A stretch of 33,277 bases of DNA from Hyphomicrobiales bacterium (GTDB lineage: Bacteria; Pseudomonadota; Alphaproteobacteria; Rhizobiales; Beijerinckiaceae). The translations under genes were made by a program, and so were the position numbers. The stretch spans positions 1 to 33,277 of the forward strand of contig JAPLOW010000047.1 of the NCBI GenBank assembly GCA_026400555.1. Direction: 5' to 3'. The notes under the pieces are model-generated. The model had not been told where the DNA came from. It worked only from the letters and a program-made list of their open reading frames with translations, and made no database searches. Below, piece by piece: positions 1 through 9,763 of this stretch (position 1 is the stretch's first letter; every line of letters starts with the position of its first letter).

Positions 1-1155
1 GATCGTGTACGCTGACTGGTCGGCCACCGGCTTGTTGGCGCCGACATGCAACCGACCGCTCGGCAGGTAGATCGTCCCCAGCAGCGTGCGCGCATCATCG
101 CTCATGATCTGATGCAAGAGGCTGCTGGAGTTATTGCGGTCTTCCGAAATCAGAATGCCAGCCATTGTCCCGGAGCGCGGGGCGGTGAGGCTGATGCTCG
201 AGTTCGCCGTGAAATTCAGTTGGGCGTCCTTCCCGGCGAAATGCAACGCCACGTTTGTGCCGGTAAAGCTGGAGCCGCCTGTCACGACAAGTGGGCCATC
301 CCTGAAGACATAGGTGCCGGGCGCGAGACTGACTTTGGCGCCTCCGTCGAATTTGGCGCCGCCGCAATAGGTCCCCGGCACCAGATAGACGAACCCGCCA
401 TTATAGCTGGCATTGTTCCGCAGGCAGCCCCCACTGCCCGGCAGGGCGCGCGGCAACAAGGGATCGGGGATGATGGGGCAGTCGGTCTGTGGTGTTGGCG
501 AATAGGACCCGGGCCCAGGCGAACTCTTGCCGCCCGCCGAACAGATGAAAGCTGCCCGTATGGTGCCGTTCTGTCTGGCCACCAAACCGTTTGGCTTGGT
601 CGAGTTGGAATAGACCGAACAGCCCGTTGCTTCGAGCTTGGCAGATTGTTCAATTTCGACTGTGGCATTCGCAGTAGCGTCGAGGCCGATGACACAGATT
701 GGCGCGCCGCCAACCATGCGGGCGGTGGCGACGACCTCAATGCGCGCTGCGTTTGTCCCGACATAGTGCATCAGGAGGGTCGGCGCCTCCAGCGCCAGCG
801 CCACGGTGATCGAGCGTTTATTGAGGTCGATGCTCGGCGTTATGGTTGCAGTGAGGTTCTGTCCCGCGAGCGATCCGCCGGCATAGGCCGTCGCGGCCTG
901 GTTGAGGGTCTGGACATTGGCGTTGCCGAGGCGGAACTCGCGGGCGGCCGCCAGCGCGGAGGCGTCTGCAACGGCCTGCAGCTTGGTCCGCTGGGCGCTG
1001 AGGCTGGCATAGTCGACGCTGACGCCCGCCACGGCGACCACCATCGGGATCATGAAGGCGAACATCAGCCCGACTGCGCCGCGCTCGTCGGCGCGGGCCC
1101 GCTGCACGACGAGGCGCGCGCGGGTGGCAAGGCGCGATGTCCTGCCCTCAGCCAT
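1..1155 (-). CDS. TadG-like Flp pilus assembly protein (C-terminus cut by window edge)
   Basis: The frame is open without a stop from an ATG at 1155 down to base 1 (385 codons), so the C-terminus lies outside the window. After a basic N-terminus, residues about 24-50 (DERGAVGLMFAFMIPMVVAV) form the single hydrophobic helix of the Flp pilus TadE/TadG class. It is followed by the family's VDYASLSAQRTKLQAVADASALAAA region. TadG-type proteins are pseudopilin-like or envelope proteins of the tight-adherence secretion system. The rest is Gly/Ser/Asn-rich with repeated GTY/GGA segments suggestive of a beta-rich exported domain, with several cysteines. The ATG overlaps the stop of the upstream response-regulator gene by 8 bases, implying translational coupling. 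No other tad genes are visible, so it may be a dispersed TadG paralogue. Confidence 0.8.
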   Translation of the reverse strand, partial: MAEGRTSRLATRARLVVQRARADERGAVGLMFAFMIPMVVAVAGVSVDYASLSAQRTKLQAVADASALAAAREFRLGNANVQTLNQAATAYAGGSLAGQNLTATITPSIDLNKRSITVALALEAPTLLMHYVGTNAARIEVVATARMVGGAPICVIGLDATANATVEIEQSAKLEATGCSVYSNSTKPNGLVARQNGTIRAAFICSAGGKSSPGPGSYSPTPQTDCPIIPDPLLPRALPGSGGCLRNNASYNGGFVYLVPGTYCGGAKFDGGAKVSLAPGTYVFRDGPLVVTGGSSFTGTNVALHFAGKDAQLNFTANSSISLTAPRSGTMAGILISEDRNNSSSLLHQIMSDDARTLLGTIYLPSGRLHVGANKPVADQSAYTI

Positions 1156-1597
1156 CGGCTCTCGTCCTGTGCCGGAGAGCCGCGTGGGCTCGCAAGAGGA
1201 ATTTGATCTGGTGGCTCAGCAGTCGCCAGTTCACCGGCTTCGACATGAAGGCGGTCGCGCCGGCGTCGTAGGCCCGGTCGATCGAGTCCATGTCCTCGCG
1301 GCCGGTGATGACCATGATCGGCATGTCGTCGAAGCGCGGGTCGGTACGCAGGCGGCGCACCATCTCGATGCCGCTGATGCCCGGCATGTCGACATCGACC
1401 AGCGCCATGTCGAAGTTTCGCTCAGCCAGAATGGCCAGACCCTCCTCGGCCGAGGCCGCGGTTGTGATCTCGGTCGCCGGCGTCGCGAGATAGACAGCGC
1501 AGAACTCGCGCTGGATCGCGTCGTCATCGACGGCAAGGATGCTCACTGCCTCATCAAGCACGAAGGTGAACCGGCGTTCTGAATGATAATCGAGCAT
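1148..1597 (-). CDS. Stand-alone receiver-domain response regulator
   Basis: 149 residues from the ATG at 1597; an in-frame TTG at 1660 would add 21 residues, and neither has a strong ribosome site. It is a single CheY-like receiver: acidic pocket D24/D25 (LAVDDD), phosphoacceptor D68 in ALVDVDMPG, conserved T98 (VITGR) and K120 (SKPVN). There is no DNA-binding or enzymatic output domain; after the receiver only a short basic helix remains (LLSHQIKFLLRAHAALRHR). The gene overlaps the downstream tadG-like gene by 8 bases and is back to back with the hybrid kinase at 1745. It could be the terminal acceptor of that kinase's phosphorelay, acting by protein-protein contact. That partnership is inferred from position only. 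Confidence 0.85.
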   Translation of the reverse strand: MLDYHSERRFTFVLDEAVSILAVDDDAIQREFCAVYLATPATEITTAASAEEGLAILAERNFDMALVDVDMPGISGIEMVRRLRTDPRFDDMPIMVITGREDMDSIDRAYDAGATAFMSKPVNWRLLSHQIKFLLRAHAALRHRTRADG

Positions 1598-1744
1598 TTG
1601 TGGACCGATACCGGACTGGGCCAACGAGATTTGCGTTTCGATCTGTCTGACTAGCAGCAAATCCTGAAGATTCAGTTGACTTTTAGGTCGAAATCAGGGT
1701 CCGCTCTTCGTCGAAAGTTAACCCTGTGCCGCCATGATCGCGCG

Positions 1745-4444
1745 ATGGGTCTGCGCTCCATCTCCATCCGCACGCGGCTGCTGCTGCTTGTCGTTGTCTC
1801 CATCACGCTCGCGCAAGGCGCGAGCCTTGGACTGTCGCTGTGGCAGGAGGTGACCCGCTACGCGCGGGCGAAACATGACGGGTTGGTGTCGACCGCGCAG
1901 GTCATCGCCGCCGCCGCCGCCCGTGCCACCGCAGAACGGGACATCGACGCCGCCTACCAGGCCATCCGCTCGGTCGGCTCGATTGCCGGCATCACCTTCG
2001 CCGGCCTTGAATCGGCCGATGGCCGCCCCCTCGCCGATGTCGGCGCCACCGAACAGCTCGTCAGCGATCTCGTCATCGAGCGGCCGGGCGAGCCTCTACC
2101 GCTGCTGGCGTTGCTGCGCAGCCGCTCGGTCGAGATCAACGTGCCTGTGGTGTTCGGCGGGCAGACCGTAGGCAGCCTCAAGCTGATTGCCGATACGGCG
2201 GACCTGCCCGGACGCATCCGCTCGGCTGTCGGCGTCACGGCTGTCGGCGCGCTGGTGGCCTTTGTCCTCGCTTTGGCGCTGGTGCTCAGGCTGCAAGGCG
2301 CGATCACTGGGCCGCTGAAGGCGCTGACCAGCGCAATGGCCCGGGTTTCGAAGAGCCATAACTACCGCATCGCCATGCCGGCCCACAGCCACGACGAAAT
2401 CGGCGTGCTCGTGGACGGTTTCAACACGATGATCGGCGACATCCGCGAGCGCGATGACAAGCTTGCGCGGCACCGCGAAAGCCTCGAGCGCGATGTCGCC
2501 GACCGCACCGCCGACTATCGCCGCGCCGCGTCGGAAGCGGAAGCGGCCAACGCCGCGAAGTCGGATTTCCTGGCGACCATGAGCCACGAAATCCGCACGC
2601 CCATGAACGGCATCCTGGTGATGGCCGAACTGCTGGCGAAATCGGAGCTGCCGGGCCGCGCGCGCCGGCAGGCCGATGTGATCGCCCGTTCCGGCCAGAG
2701 CCTTCTTGCGATCATCAACGATATCCTCGACTTCTCGAAGATCGAGGCGGGCAAGCTGGAGGTCGAATGCCTTGTGGTCGATGCCGCCGAGGCGGTCGAC
2801 ACGGTTCTCAGGCTGTTTGCCGACCGGGCGCAGGGCAAGGGTCTTGATCTGGCGGCCTGCACGGATCTGCCGCGCCATGCCGCTGTTGCGGCTGATCCGG
2901 TGCGGCTTGGCCAGGTGATCGCCAACCTCGTCAACAACGCGCTGAAATTCACCGAGACCGGCGGCGTCCTCGTCTCGGTGACGCCGGACCCCGACCGGGC
3001 CGGCCATGTCCGGTTCTGCGTCAGTGATACCGGTATCGGCATTGCCGCCGACAAGCTCGCCACCATCTTCGAGGCCTTCTCGCAGGCCGACCAGTCGACC
3101 ACCCGGCAGTATGGCGGTACCGGGCTCGGCCTTGCGATCGCCCGGCGGCTGGTCATGGCCATGGGCGGTGAGCTGGCGGTCACAAGCGTCGAGGGCCAGG
3201 GCACCTCGTTCTTCTTCAGCGTGCCGTCCGCGCCGGAACCTGTCCATGCCGACTGGCCCCGCCTGCCTGCCGGTCATGCCGCCCGGGCCGTGATCGCGAT
3301 CAACGGCGTGCAGAGCGCCGCAGCCGTCGAGACCTATCTCGTCGAGGCCGGCTACGCCGTCAGCCATGTCGATACCGCCTCGCTGCCGGCCGCCGCGCCG
3401 CGGGCGTCGCTGGTCATCGCCGGGTATGGGGCGCTGGCGGATGTGCCGCGCCTGCCGCTCGCGAGGGATGGCGCGGTGATCGCGCTGGTCCGGCCGGATG
3501 AAGAGGCCGCCGGGATCGTCGCTGACGGGCGGGTCGATGCCGCTCTGATGTGGCCGATCCTGCGGGAGGACCTTGCCAAGATGCTGGCCTGCCTGCGCGA
3601 CGGCAAGCCGCTTGGCGCGTTGCAGGCGGCGACAGCCGCGCGGCAGGAAGCGGCGCCGTTTGCGGCGCTTGCCGTGCTGGTGGCCGATGACAGCGAGGTC
3701 AACCGCGAGGTCGCCGCGACCGCGCTGCAGACGCTCGGCATCATGCCTGACCTGGTGAATGATGGCCGGCAGGCCGCCGACGCCATTCTGGCGCGCTCCT
3801 ACGATCTTGTCCTGATGGACGGCTCGATGCCTGTCCTCGACGGTTTTGCGGCGACGCGGCTGGTGCGGGCGGAGGAAGCCGCCAGCGGGCGCGAGCGCAC
3901 GCCGATCGTGGCGCTGACGGCGCATGTCATCGGCACGAGCGCAGACGCCTGGCGCGAGGCCGGCATGGACGGGGTTCTGCACAAGCCCTTCACCCTCGCC
4001 GGCCTGTCCGCCTGCATCAGGAAGCACGTGCGCAATGCGCAGGCGACTGACGGGGAGGCGCCCGCTCCGGACGCATCAATGCGTGTCGGCGATGCGGTGC
4101 AGCCGCATCTCGACCGCACCGTGCTGGATGAACTCAAGGCCATGGCGAATGGCTCTTCCGCGATCGTGACCCGGATCGGGCGGCTCTATCTCAGCCAGTC
4201 GACCGAACGCGTGGCCGAGTTGCTGGACGCTGTGCGCGACCATGACCTTGACCGGCTTGCCATGGCTGCCCATGCGCTGAAGTCGATGAGCTACAACATC
4301 GGCGCGCGCGGGATCGCCGAGCGCGCCGCCGCTGTCGAGCAGAGCGCGCGGGTCGAACGCCGCATGATCACGGCGCAGTCAGCCAGCGCGCTGGAGGCGG
4401 AGCTGGCCCAGGTGCACGCCGAGCTTGCGCGCCATATCGCCTGA
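1745..4444 (+). CDS. Membrane hybrid histidine kinase with receiver and HPt domains
   Basis: 899 residues from the ATG at 1745 (MGLRSISIRTRLLLLVV). An in-frame TTG at 1676 would add 23 residues that look non-coding. Domain order: TM helix about 9-31, periplasmic sensor about 32-160, TM about 160-183, HAMP about 184-237, a short coiled coil, HisKA with H281 in SHEIRTPMNG, HATPase about 380-494 (N-box NLVNNALKF, DTGIGI, GGTGLGLAIARRL), a degenerate receiver-like segment about 512-622, a true receiver about 641-763 (D648/D649, D692 in LVLMDGSMP, K747 in LHKPF), and an HPt domain with H843 in AAHALKSMS. This is a complete BarA/ArcB-style internal phosphorelay (His-Asp-His). The sensed signal is unknown; the periplasmic part has no motif I recognise. 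No DNA-binding regulator is adjacent; the receiver-only gene at 1148-1597 is the nearest candidate partner. Confidence 0.92.
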   Translation: MGLRSISIRTRLLLLVVVSITLAQGASLGLSLWQEVTRYARAKHDGLVSTAQVIAAAAARATAERDIDAAYQAIRSVGSIAGITFAGLESADGRPLADVGATEQLVSDLVIERPGEPLPLLALLRSRSVEINVPVVFGGQTVGSLKLIADTADLPGRIRSAVGVTAVGALVAFVLALALVLRLQGAITGPLKALTSAMARVSKSHNYRIAMPAHSHDEIGVLVDGFNTMIGDIRERDDKLARHRESLERDVADRTADYRRAASEAEAANAAKSDFLATMSHEIRTPMNGILVMAELLAKSELPGRARRQADVIARSGQSLLAIINDILDFSKIEAGKLEVECLVVDAAEAVDTVLRLFADRAQGKGLDLAACTDLPRHAAVAADPVRLGQVIANLVNNALKFTETGGVLVSVTPDPDRAGHVRFCVSDTGIGIAADKLATIFEAFSQADQSTTRQYGGTGLGLAIARRLVMAMGGELAVTSVEGQGTSFFFSVPSAPEPVHADWPRLPAGHAARAVIAINGVQSAAAVETYLVEAGYAVSHVDTASLPAAAPRASLVIAGYGALADVPRLPLARDGAVIALVRPDEEAAGIVADGRVDAALMWPILREDLAKMLACLRDGKPLGALQAATAARQEAAPFAALAVLVADDSEVNREVAATALQTLGIMPDLVNDGRQAADAILARSYDLVLMDGSMPVLDGFAATRLVRAEEAASGRERTPIVALTAHVIGTSADAWREAGMDGVLHKPFTLAGLSACIRKHVRNAQATDGEAPAPDASMRVGDAVQPHLDRTVLDELKAMANGSSAIVTRIGRLYLSQSTERVAELLDAVRDHDLDRLAMAAHALKSMSYNIGARGIAERAAAVEQSARVERRMITAQSASALEAELAQVHAELARHIA

Positions 4445-5665
<1,221 letters not shown>

Positions 5666-5673
5666 CGCCGGGC

Positions 5674-5690
5674 GGCATGTTGTTCATGCC
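5674..5690. terminator. Hairpin between convergent pobA and glycosidase genes
   Basis: GGCATG, a five-base loop (TTGTT) and CATGCC form a six-base perfect stem in the 18-base gap between the convergent stop codons, reaching into the last codons of the minus-strand gene. A weak bidirectional terminator is plausible; the stem is short and lacks a clear T-run. Confidence 0.35.
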
Positions 5691-6949
5691 AGCGCTTCTG
5701 ACATCAGCAGATAGGTCGCTGCGGTCCACGAAAAGGCCTCGCCACCAAGCGATTCACCGGTGAGCGGATCGAAGTATTCACCGAAGCCCTGGCGGCCGAT
5801 GGCAGCAACGGTGTCCTTGCGGATCCGTTCGGCAAGCCCTGTGCAACGATGGCGGGCGAGACCCTCGGCGATCATCCAGTTCATCACCGCCCAGACCGGG
5901 CCGCGCCAGTAACGTTTTGGCTCAAATCCGCTCTCGCCGGGCAGTGTAGACGCGATGCCGAAGGCGGCGCTGGCAAGATGAGCCGCCACCTCCGCTTGGA
6001 GGTGGCCGACCCGCGCTGCGTTCGGAACACCGGTGAGCAGGGGCAGTAGCCCGGCCGATGTCCGCACGGGAATCGCTTCTCCGGCAATCAGGTCGCGCGA
6101 CAGAAACCAGGCCTTGTCGGCATTCCAGAGCGCGGCAAGACCCTGCGACAGGCGCGTTATGCGTGTCCGGATCGCATCGCCGGACCCGGCAAGCCCATGG
6201 TCGGGGGCCAGCGCCAGCAGCGCCTCCTCCGCCGCAAGCAGGATGGCGTTGGTGCCGATGTCGGCGATGCGGAATGGCGCGGCGGCAAACATGGCGGCCG
6301 GCGACCAGCCAAGATCGCGGTAAAGGTCGACGAGGTGGATGTAGCGGCGGTAGTCGGCGTCGGTCGGCCGCATCGACGCATCGACATGGCCGGTGTCGCG
6401 CCGCCGGATCACGGTCGTGGTGGTCTGTGGCACGCGTGCGAAAGGAATGTCCCATTCCGGCGAGTTGTCGCGGCCGGTCTCCCAATTGTGCAGCGTCGCC
6501 ACAAGGCCTGCGCCGTGCGGGTCGCGGGCCTTGGCGAACCAGCGATGATAGGCGTCCACCACGGCGAAGAGGGCACGAATTCGCGGCGCGAAGGACGGGT
6601 CCGCCCGATCAGCGATGAACTTAAGCGCGATGGCGAAGACCGGCGGCTGGGTGATCCCCGAGGTCGGCACCCGATGCCGGGTTCCCCAGATCTCGGGTCC
6701 TGGGAAGTAGGTGTCTGATGGTGCGTGGAAAATGATGTGCGGGATCATCCCGTCTGCCCACTGCCCGCGCGCCAGATGCTCCAGCTCGCTCAGGGCGCGG
6801 TCGATGTCATAAGTCGCGAAACCCATGGCGACGAAGGCGGAATCCCAGTTCCATTGAAAGGGATAGAGCCCGTGCGTCGGCACGGTATAGCCTCCGCGGT
6901 CGTTGGCTGCCAGAATGGCCTTTGCTTGCGATGTGAGGTCTGTGGTCAC
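5684..6949 (-). CDS. MGH1/GH63-like glycoside hydrolase, cytoplasmic
   Basis: 421 residues, no signal peptide. The (alpha/alpha)6-type pattern of the mannosylglycerate-hydrolase-like/GH63 group is visible: FQWNWDSAF (31-39), HNWETGRDNSPEWD (154-167, D161 a candidate catalytic acid), YWRGPVWAVMNW (347-358) and the C-terminal EYFDPLTGES...EAFSWTAATYLLM, with E391 or E404 as candidate base. Length fits the bacterial mannosylglycerate/glucosylglycerate hydrolases of about 420-450 residues. The ATG overlaps the stop of the ATPase gene (ATGA), making it the last gene of the lacI-ABC operon, so it probably cleaves the imported compound. A glycosylglycerate or a related alpha-glycoside is a reasonable guess; the exact substrate cannot be read from the sequence. 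Confidence 0.83.
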   Translation of the reverse strand: MTTDLTSQAKAILAANDRGGYTVPTHGLYPFQWNWDSAFVAMGFATYDIDRALSELEHLARGQWADGMIPHIIFHAPSDTYFPGPEIWGTRHRVPTSGITQPPVFAIALKFIADRADPSFAPRIRALFAVVDAYHRWFAKARDPHGAGLVATLHNWETGRDNSPEWDIPFARVPQTTTTVIRRRDTGHVDASMRPTDADYRRYIHLVDLYRDLGWSPAAMFAAAPFRIADIGTNAILLAAEEALLALAPDHGLAGSGDAIRTRITRLSQGLAALWNADKAWFLSRDLIAGEAIPVRTSAGLLPLLTGVPNAARVGHLQAEVAAHLASAAFGIASTLPGESGFEPKRYWRGPVWAVMNWMIAEGLARHRCTGLAERIRKDTVAAIGRQGFGEYFDPLTGESLGGEAFSWTAATYLLMSEALA

Positions 6950-7995
6950 GCTGCTTGTCCGATGGCCTTGCCGTTGGCGGGGTCGATCCAGACGATGCGC
7001 CCGGGCGACGGTTCGAGGTTGAGCCTGTCGCCCGGCGCAACAACGGCGTCGGGGCGGACGGCGACGCGCGCCAGCTGTCCGGCGACGCGGCCTGTCAGCA
7101 GCAGCGTCGCGCCGAGCGGCTCGCAGACCATGACATCAAAGGGCAGACCGCCGCGCTCCACCACGGCGATGTCTTCCGCACGGATGCCTGCGGTGATGGT
7201 ATCCCTGCCTGTCGATACAGGGTTGGTAAAATCGCCCAGCCGCGCCAGCCCGGCCTTAACCGGCATGTCGATGAAATTCATCGGCGGCGAGCCGACGAAG
7301 CCGCCGACGAAGCGTGTGGCGGGGCGCTCATAGAGCGCCTGCGGGCGGTCGATCTGCTCGATGACGCCCTGGTGCATCACGGCGATCCTGTCTGCCAGGC
7401 CCATGGCTTCGGTCTGGTCATGGGTAACATAGACGGTTGTCGTGCCGGACGAGTTGAGGACGGATTTCAGCTCGGAGCGCATCTCAAGGCGCAGCAGGGC
7501 ATCGAGATTGGACAGGGGCTCATCCATCAGCAGCACGGCGGGCTGAACGGCGAGGGCGCGCGCCACCGCGACGCGCTGGCGCTGGCCGCCGGACAACTTG
7601 GCCGGATAGCGCTCGAGATAGGGCTCGATGTGCAAGAGCCCCGCTGCGCGCTCGACCTGCTTGTTCACCTCCGCAGCGGTGGCGCCCTTCATCCTGAGGC
7701 CGAACGCCACGTTCTCGTAGACGGTCATGTGCGGGAAGACAGCGTAGTTCTGAAAAACCATGGCGAGCCCGCGCTCGCGCGGAGGCAGGGCGGAGACATC
7801 CCGTCCGCCGATGAAGATGCGGCCGGAGGTCTGCGTCTCGAGGCCCGCGATGATGCGCAGCAGCGTGGTCTTGCCGCAGCCGGACGGGCCCAGCAGGGCC
7901 AGGAACTCGCCGTCCTCGACATCGAGCGTGAGCTGCTCGAGTGCCCTGGCGGCGCCGAACCTCTTCTCGATGGCGTCAATCCTGATTCCGGACAT
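6946..7995 (-). CDS. Carbohydrate ABC transporter ATPase (MalK/UgpC family)
   Basis: 349 residues from the ATG at 7995 (MSGIRIDAIEKRF); an upstream in-frame start lies inside the preceding permease gene and is less likely. Walker A GPSGCGKT at 36-43, Q-loop MVFQNYAVFPHM, signature LSGGQRQR, Walker B LLMDEPLSNLD and switch H in YVTHD are all intact. The long C-terminal part after about residue 235 is the OB-fold regulatory domain typical of MalK-type ATPases (TAGIRAEDI). It energises the import system formed with the two permeases just upstream; the start is 7 bases after the permease stop and its own stop overlaps the glycosidase start. Confidence 0.92.
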   Translation of the reverse strand: MSGIRIDAIEKRFGAARALEQLTLDVEDGEFLALLGPSGCGKTTLLRIIAGLETQTSGRIFIGGRDVSALPPRERGLAMVFQNYAVFPHMTVYENVAFGLRMKGATAAEVNKQVERAAGLLHIEPYLERYPAKLSGGQRQRVAVARALAVQPAVLLMDEPLSNLDALLRLEMRSELKSVLNSSGTTTVYVTHDQTEAMGLADRIAVMHQGVIEQIDRPQALYERPATRFVGGFVGSPPMNFIDMPVKAGLARLGDFTNPVSTGRDTITAGIRAEDIAVVERGGLPFDVMVCEPLGATLLLTGRVAGQLARVAVRPDAVVAPGDRLNLEPSPGRIVWIDPANGKAIGQAA

Positions 7996-8002
7996 GGCGC
8001 AC

Positions 8003-8827
8003 CTATCGGTTGGCGATGCCCCACATCGCAAAGAGGTATTTCCTCACGGCGAAGATGAAGATCACGGAGGGGAGGATGAGGAGAAACCCGCCAGCGAAAC
8101 GGAAGTGCAGCGGAGATTCGGCGAGGACAGTCAGCAGATAGGCGGTCAGGGTGCGGTTGCGGACGGTCAGCACCGAAGCGGCGAAGACCTCGTTCCAGGA
8201 GATCACGAAGGAGAAGATGGCCGCGGCGGCGAGGCCGGGGAGCGCGAGCGGAAGGACGATCTTGCGGAAGGCCTGCAGGCCTGTGCAGCCGAAGATCCAT
8301 GCCGCCTCCTCCAGTTCCCGTGGAATGCCCATGAACAGGCTGGAGGACACCAGCGCGGTGAAGGGCAGGGCCAGCGCCGTATGCACCAGGGCGACGCCCA
8401 GAGGCGTGTCGTAAAGGCCGGTGCGGATGAAGGTGACCGTGAGCGGCAGAGCCAGGATCGCGAGCGGAAAGGCCCGCGTCAGCACCACCAGCATGCGGAA
8501 AGCGTCCTGTCCGGCGAAGCGGTAGCGCGCCAGGGCGTAACCGGCGGGGGCTCCGAGCAGCAGCGAGAACAGCATGGTGAGGCAGGCGACAAGCGCGCCG
8601 TTGACAGCGGCGGTCCAGACGCCTTCCACGGCGAGAAAGGCCTGCATCGCCGCCAGACCTGAATCCCAGGGCAGCAGATTCTTGGGCCAGCGGAACACGC
8701 CGGCTCGTCCGCCGAAGGCGCCGAGCGCGATCAGGTAGATCGGCACCAGCACCCAGGCGCAGAGCATGGCGACGCCGGACCAGAACATGACGCGCCGCAG
8801 GCGGATTGACACGGTGGCCTCGCTCAT
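8003..8827 (-). CDS. Carbohydrate ABC transporter permease (MalG type)
   Basis: 274 residues from the ATG at 8827 (MSEATVSIRLRR), chosen because it gives the ATGA overlap with the preceding permease and the first TM helix falls directly after it; a longer frame upstream is only read-through. About six TM helices. The EAA loop reads ELEEAAWIFGCTGLQAFRKIVLPLALPG, the contact site for the MalK-type ATPase. It pairs with the MalF-type permease to form the membrane channel. Confidence 0.9.
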   Translation of the reverse strand: MSEATVSIRLRRVMFWSGVAMLCAWVLVPIYLIALGAFGGRAGVFRWPKNLLPWDSGLAAMQAFLAVEGVWTAAVNGALVACLTMLFSLLLGAPAGYALARYRFAGQDAFRMLVVLTRAFPLAILALPLTVTFIRTGLYDTPLGVALVHTALALPFTALVSSSLFMGIPRELEEAAWIFGCTGLQAFRKIVLPLALPGLAAAAIFSFVISWNEVFAASVLTVRNRTLTAYLLTVLAESPLHFRFAGGFLLILPSVIFIFAVRKYLFAMWGIANR

Positions 8828-9672
8828 GGCTGCATTTCCGGCGGCGTCCGCAGGGCCCTGATGTAGATCACCGTGGCCGCCAGCGAGATCGCCATGACGA
8901 GGATGGCGTAGACGGCGGCGACGCCGTTGTTTTGGTTGACGTGCTGCCAGGCATAGGCCTCGCCGACCAGAACGGGGAAGTTCCGGCCCGAGAGCGCGTA
9001 GACCACCGCGAAGACCTCGAAAGCGAGCACCGTGCGCAGGATCAGCGCGCTCTGGATCGATGGCTTCAGCAGGGGCAGCGTGATCTTGCGAAAGCGCGTC
9101 CAGGGTCCGGCCCCGAAGATTTCGGCGGCCTCGCCATACTCCTTGGGGATCAGCTGGAGGCCGGCTACCAGAATGACCAGCACAATGGCGGTCGCGCGCC
9201 AGACCTCGGCCAGCACAACGCCGACGAACAGACTGACCGGCGCCTCGTAGGAGAGCCAGTTCACCGGGCCGTCGACCAGGCCGAGCATGTTCAGGACGGT
9301 ATTGACGTAGCCCCGGTCCTGTAGGATCGCGAGCCAGACCAGACCGGCCGCCAGATCGGAAATCCCCAGCGGGATGATCCAGATCCACAGGACGAGGTCG
9401 CGCCCCTTGTCCATCTTCTGGATCATCATCGCCATGACCAGCGCCATGCAGATCTGGAGCGGAATGACGGCAAGTACGAGCAGGAAGGTGTTGCCGATGG
9501 ACAGGCCGAAATTCAGATCGCCGGCCATCTTGCGAAAATTGGTCAGCGAGGCGACGCCATTGTCCATGAAGGCGAGCGCGATGGTCTGCACCAGAGGCAC
9601 GACGAACAGCAGCACGAGGAACACCGTCGCCGGGGCGATCAGTAGGTAGGGCAGAAGTCGGTTGTTCGTCAT
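8824..9672 (-). CDS. Carbohydrate ABC transporter permease (MalF type)
   Basis: 282 residues from the ATG at 9672 (MTNNRLLPYLLIAPATVFLVLLF); a start at 9717 would add 15 polar residues. Six predicted TM helices and an EAA loop EYGEAAEIFGAGPWTRFRKITLPLLKPS. The first subunit of the permease pair; its stop overlaps the MalG-type start by 4 bases. It lies about 90 bases after the binding-protein stop, so it is probably in the same transcript. Confidence 0.9.
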   Translation of the reverse strand: MTNNRLLPYLLIAPATVFLVLLFVVPLVQTIALAFMDNGVASLTNFRKMAGDLNFGLSIGNTFLLVLAVIPLQICMALVMAMMIQKMDKGRDLVLWIWIIPLGISDLAAGLVWLAILQDRGYVNTVLNMLGLVDGPVNWLSYEAPVSLFVGVVLAEVWRATAIVLVILVAGLQLIPKEYGEAAEIFGAGPWTRFRKITLPLLKPSIQSALILRTVLAFEVFAVVYALSGRNFPVLVGEAYAWQHVNQNNGVAAVYAILVMAISLAATVIYIRALRTPPEMQP

Positions 9673-9763
9673 TGCGAAGCGTCCAGACGCGGACCCGTGC
9701 TGCGGGGCGCCGGCCACGGAGGCGGCGACGATGCCGCGCCCCTTCTGCCGGCGGCGAAACGGC

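Noticed and set aside
46-1206. Long plus-strand open frame over the TadG-like gene
   Set aside because: It is the reverse-strand shadow of the TadG frame; its product has no recognisable domain and is very Arg/Gly/Ala-rich, as expected of shadows in high-GC DNA.
2096-4027. 643-codon minus-strand frame inside the kinase gene
   Set aside because: It lies opposite a clearly assigned multi-domain kinase and its product is low-complexity, rich in Arg, Gly and His, without domains.
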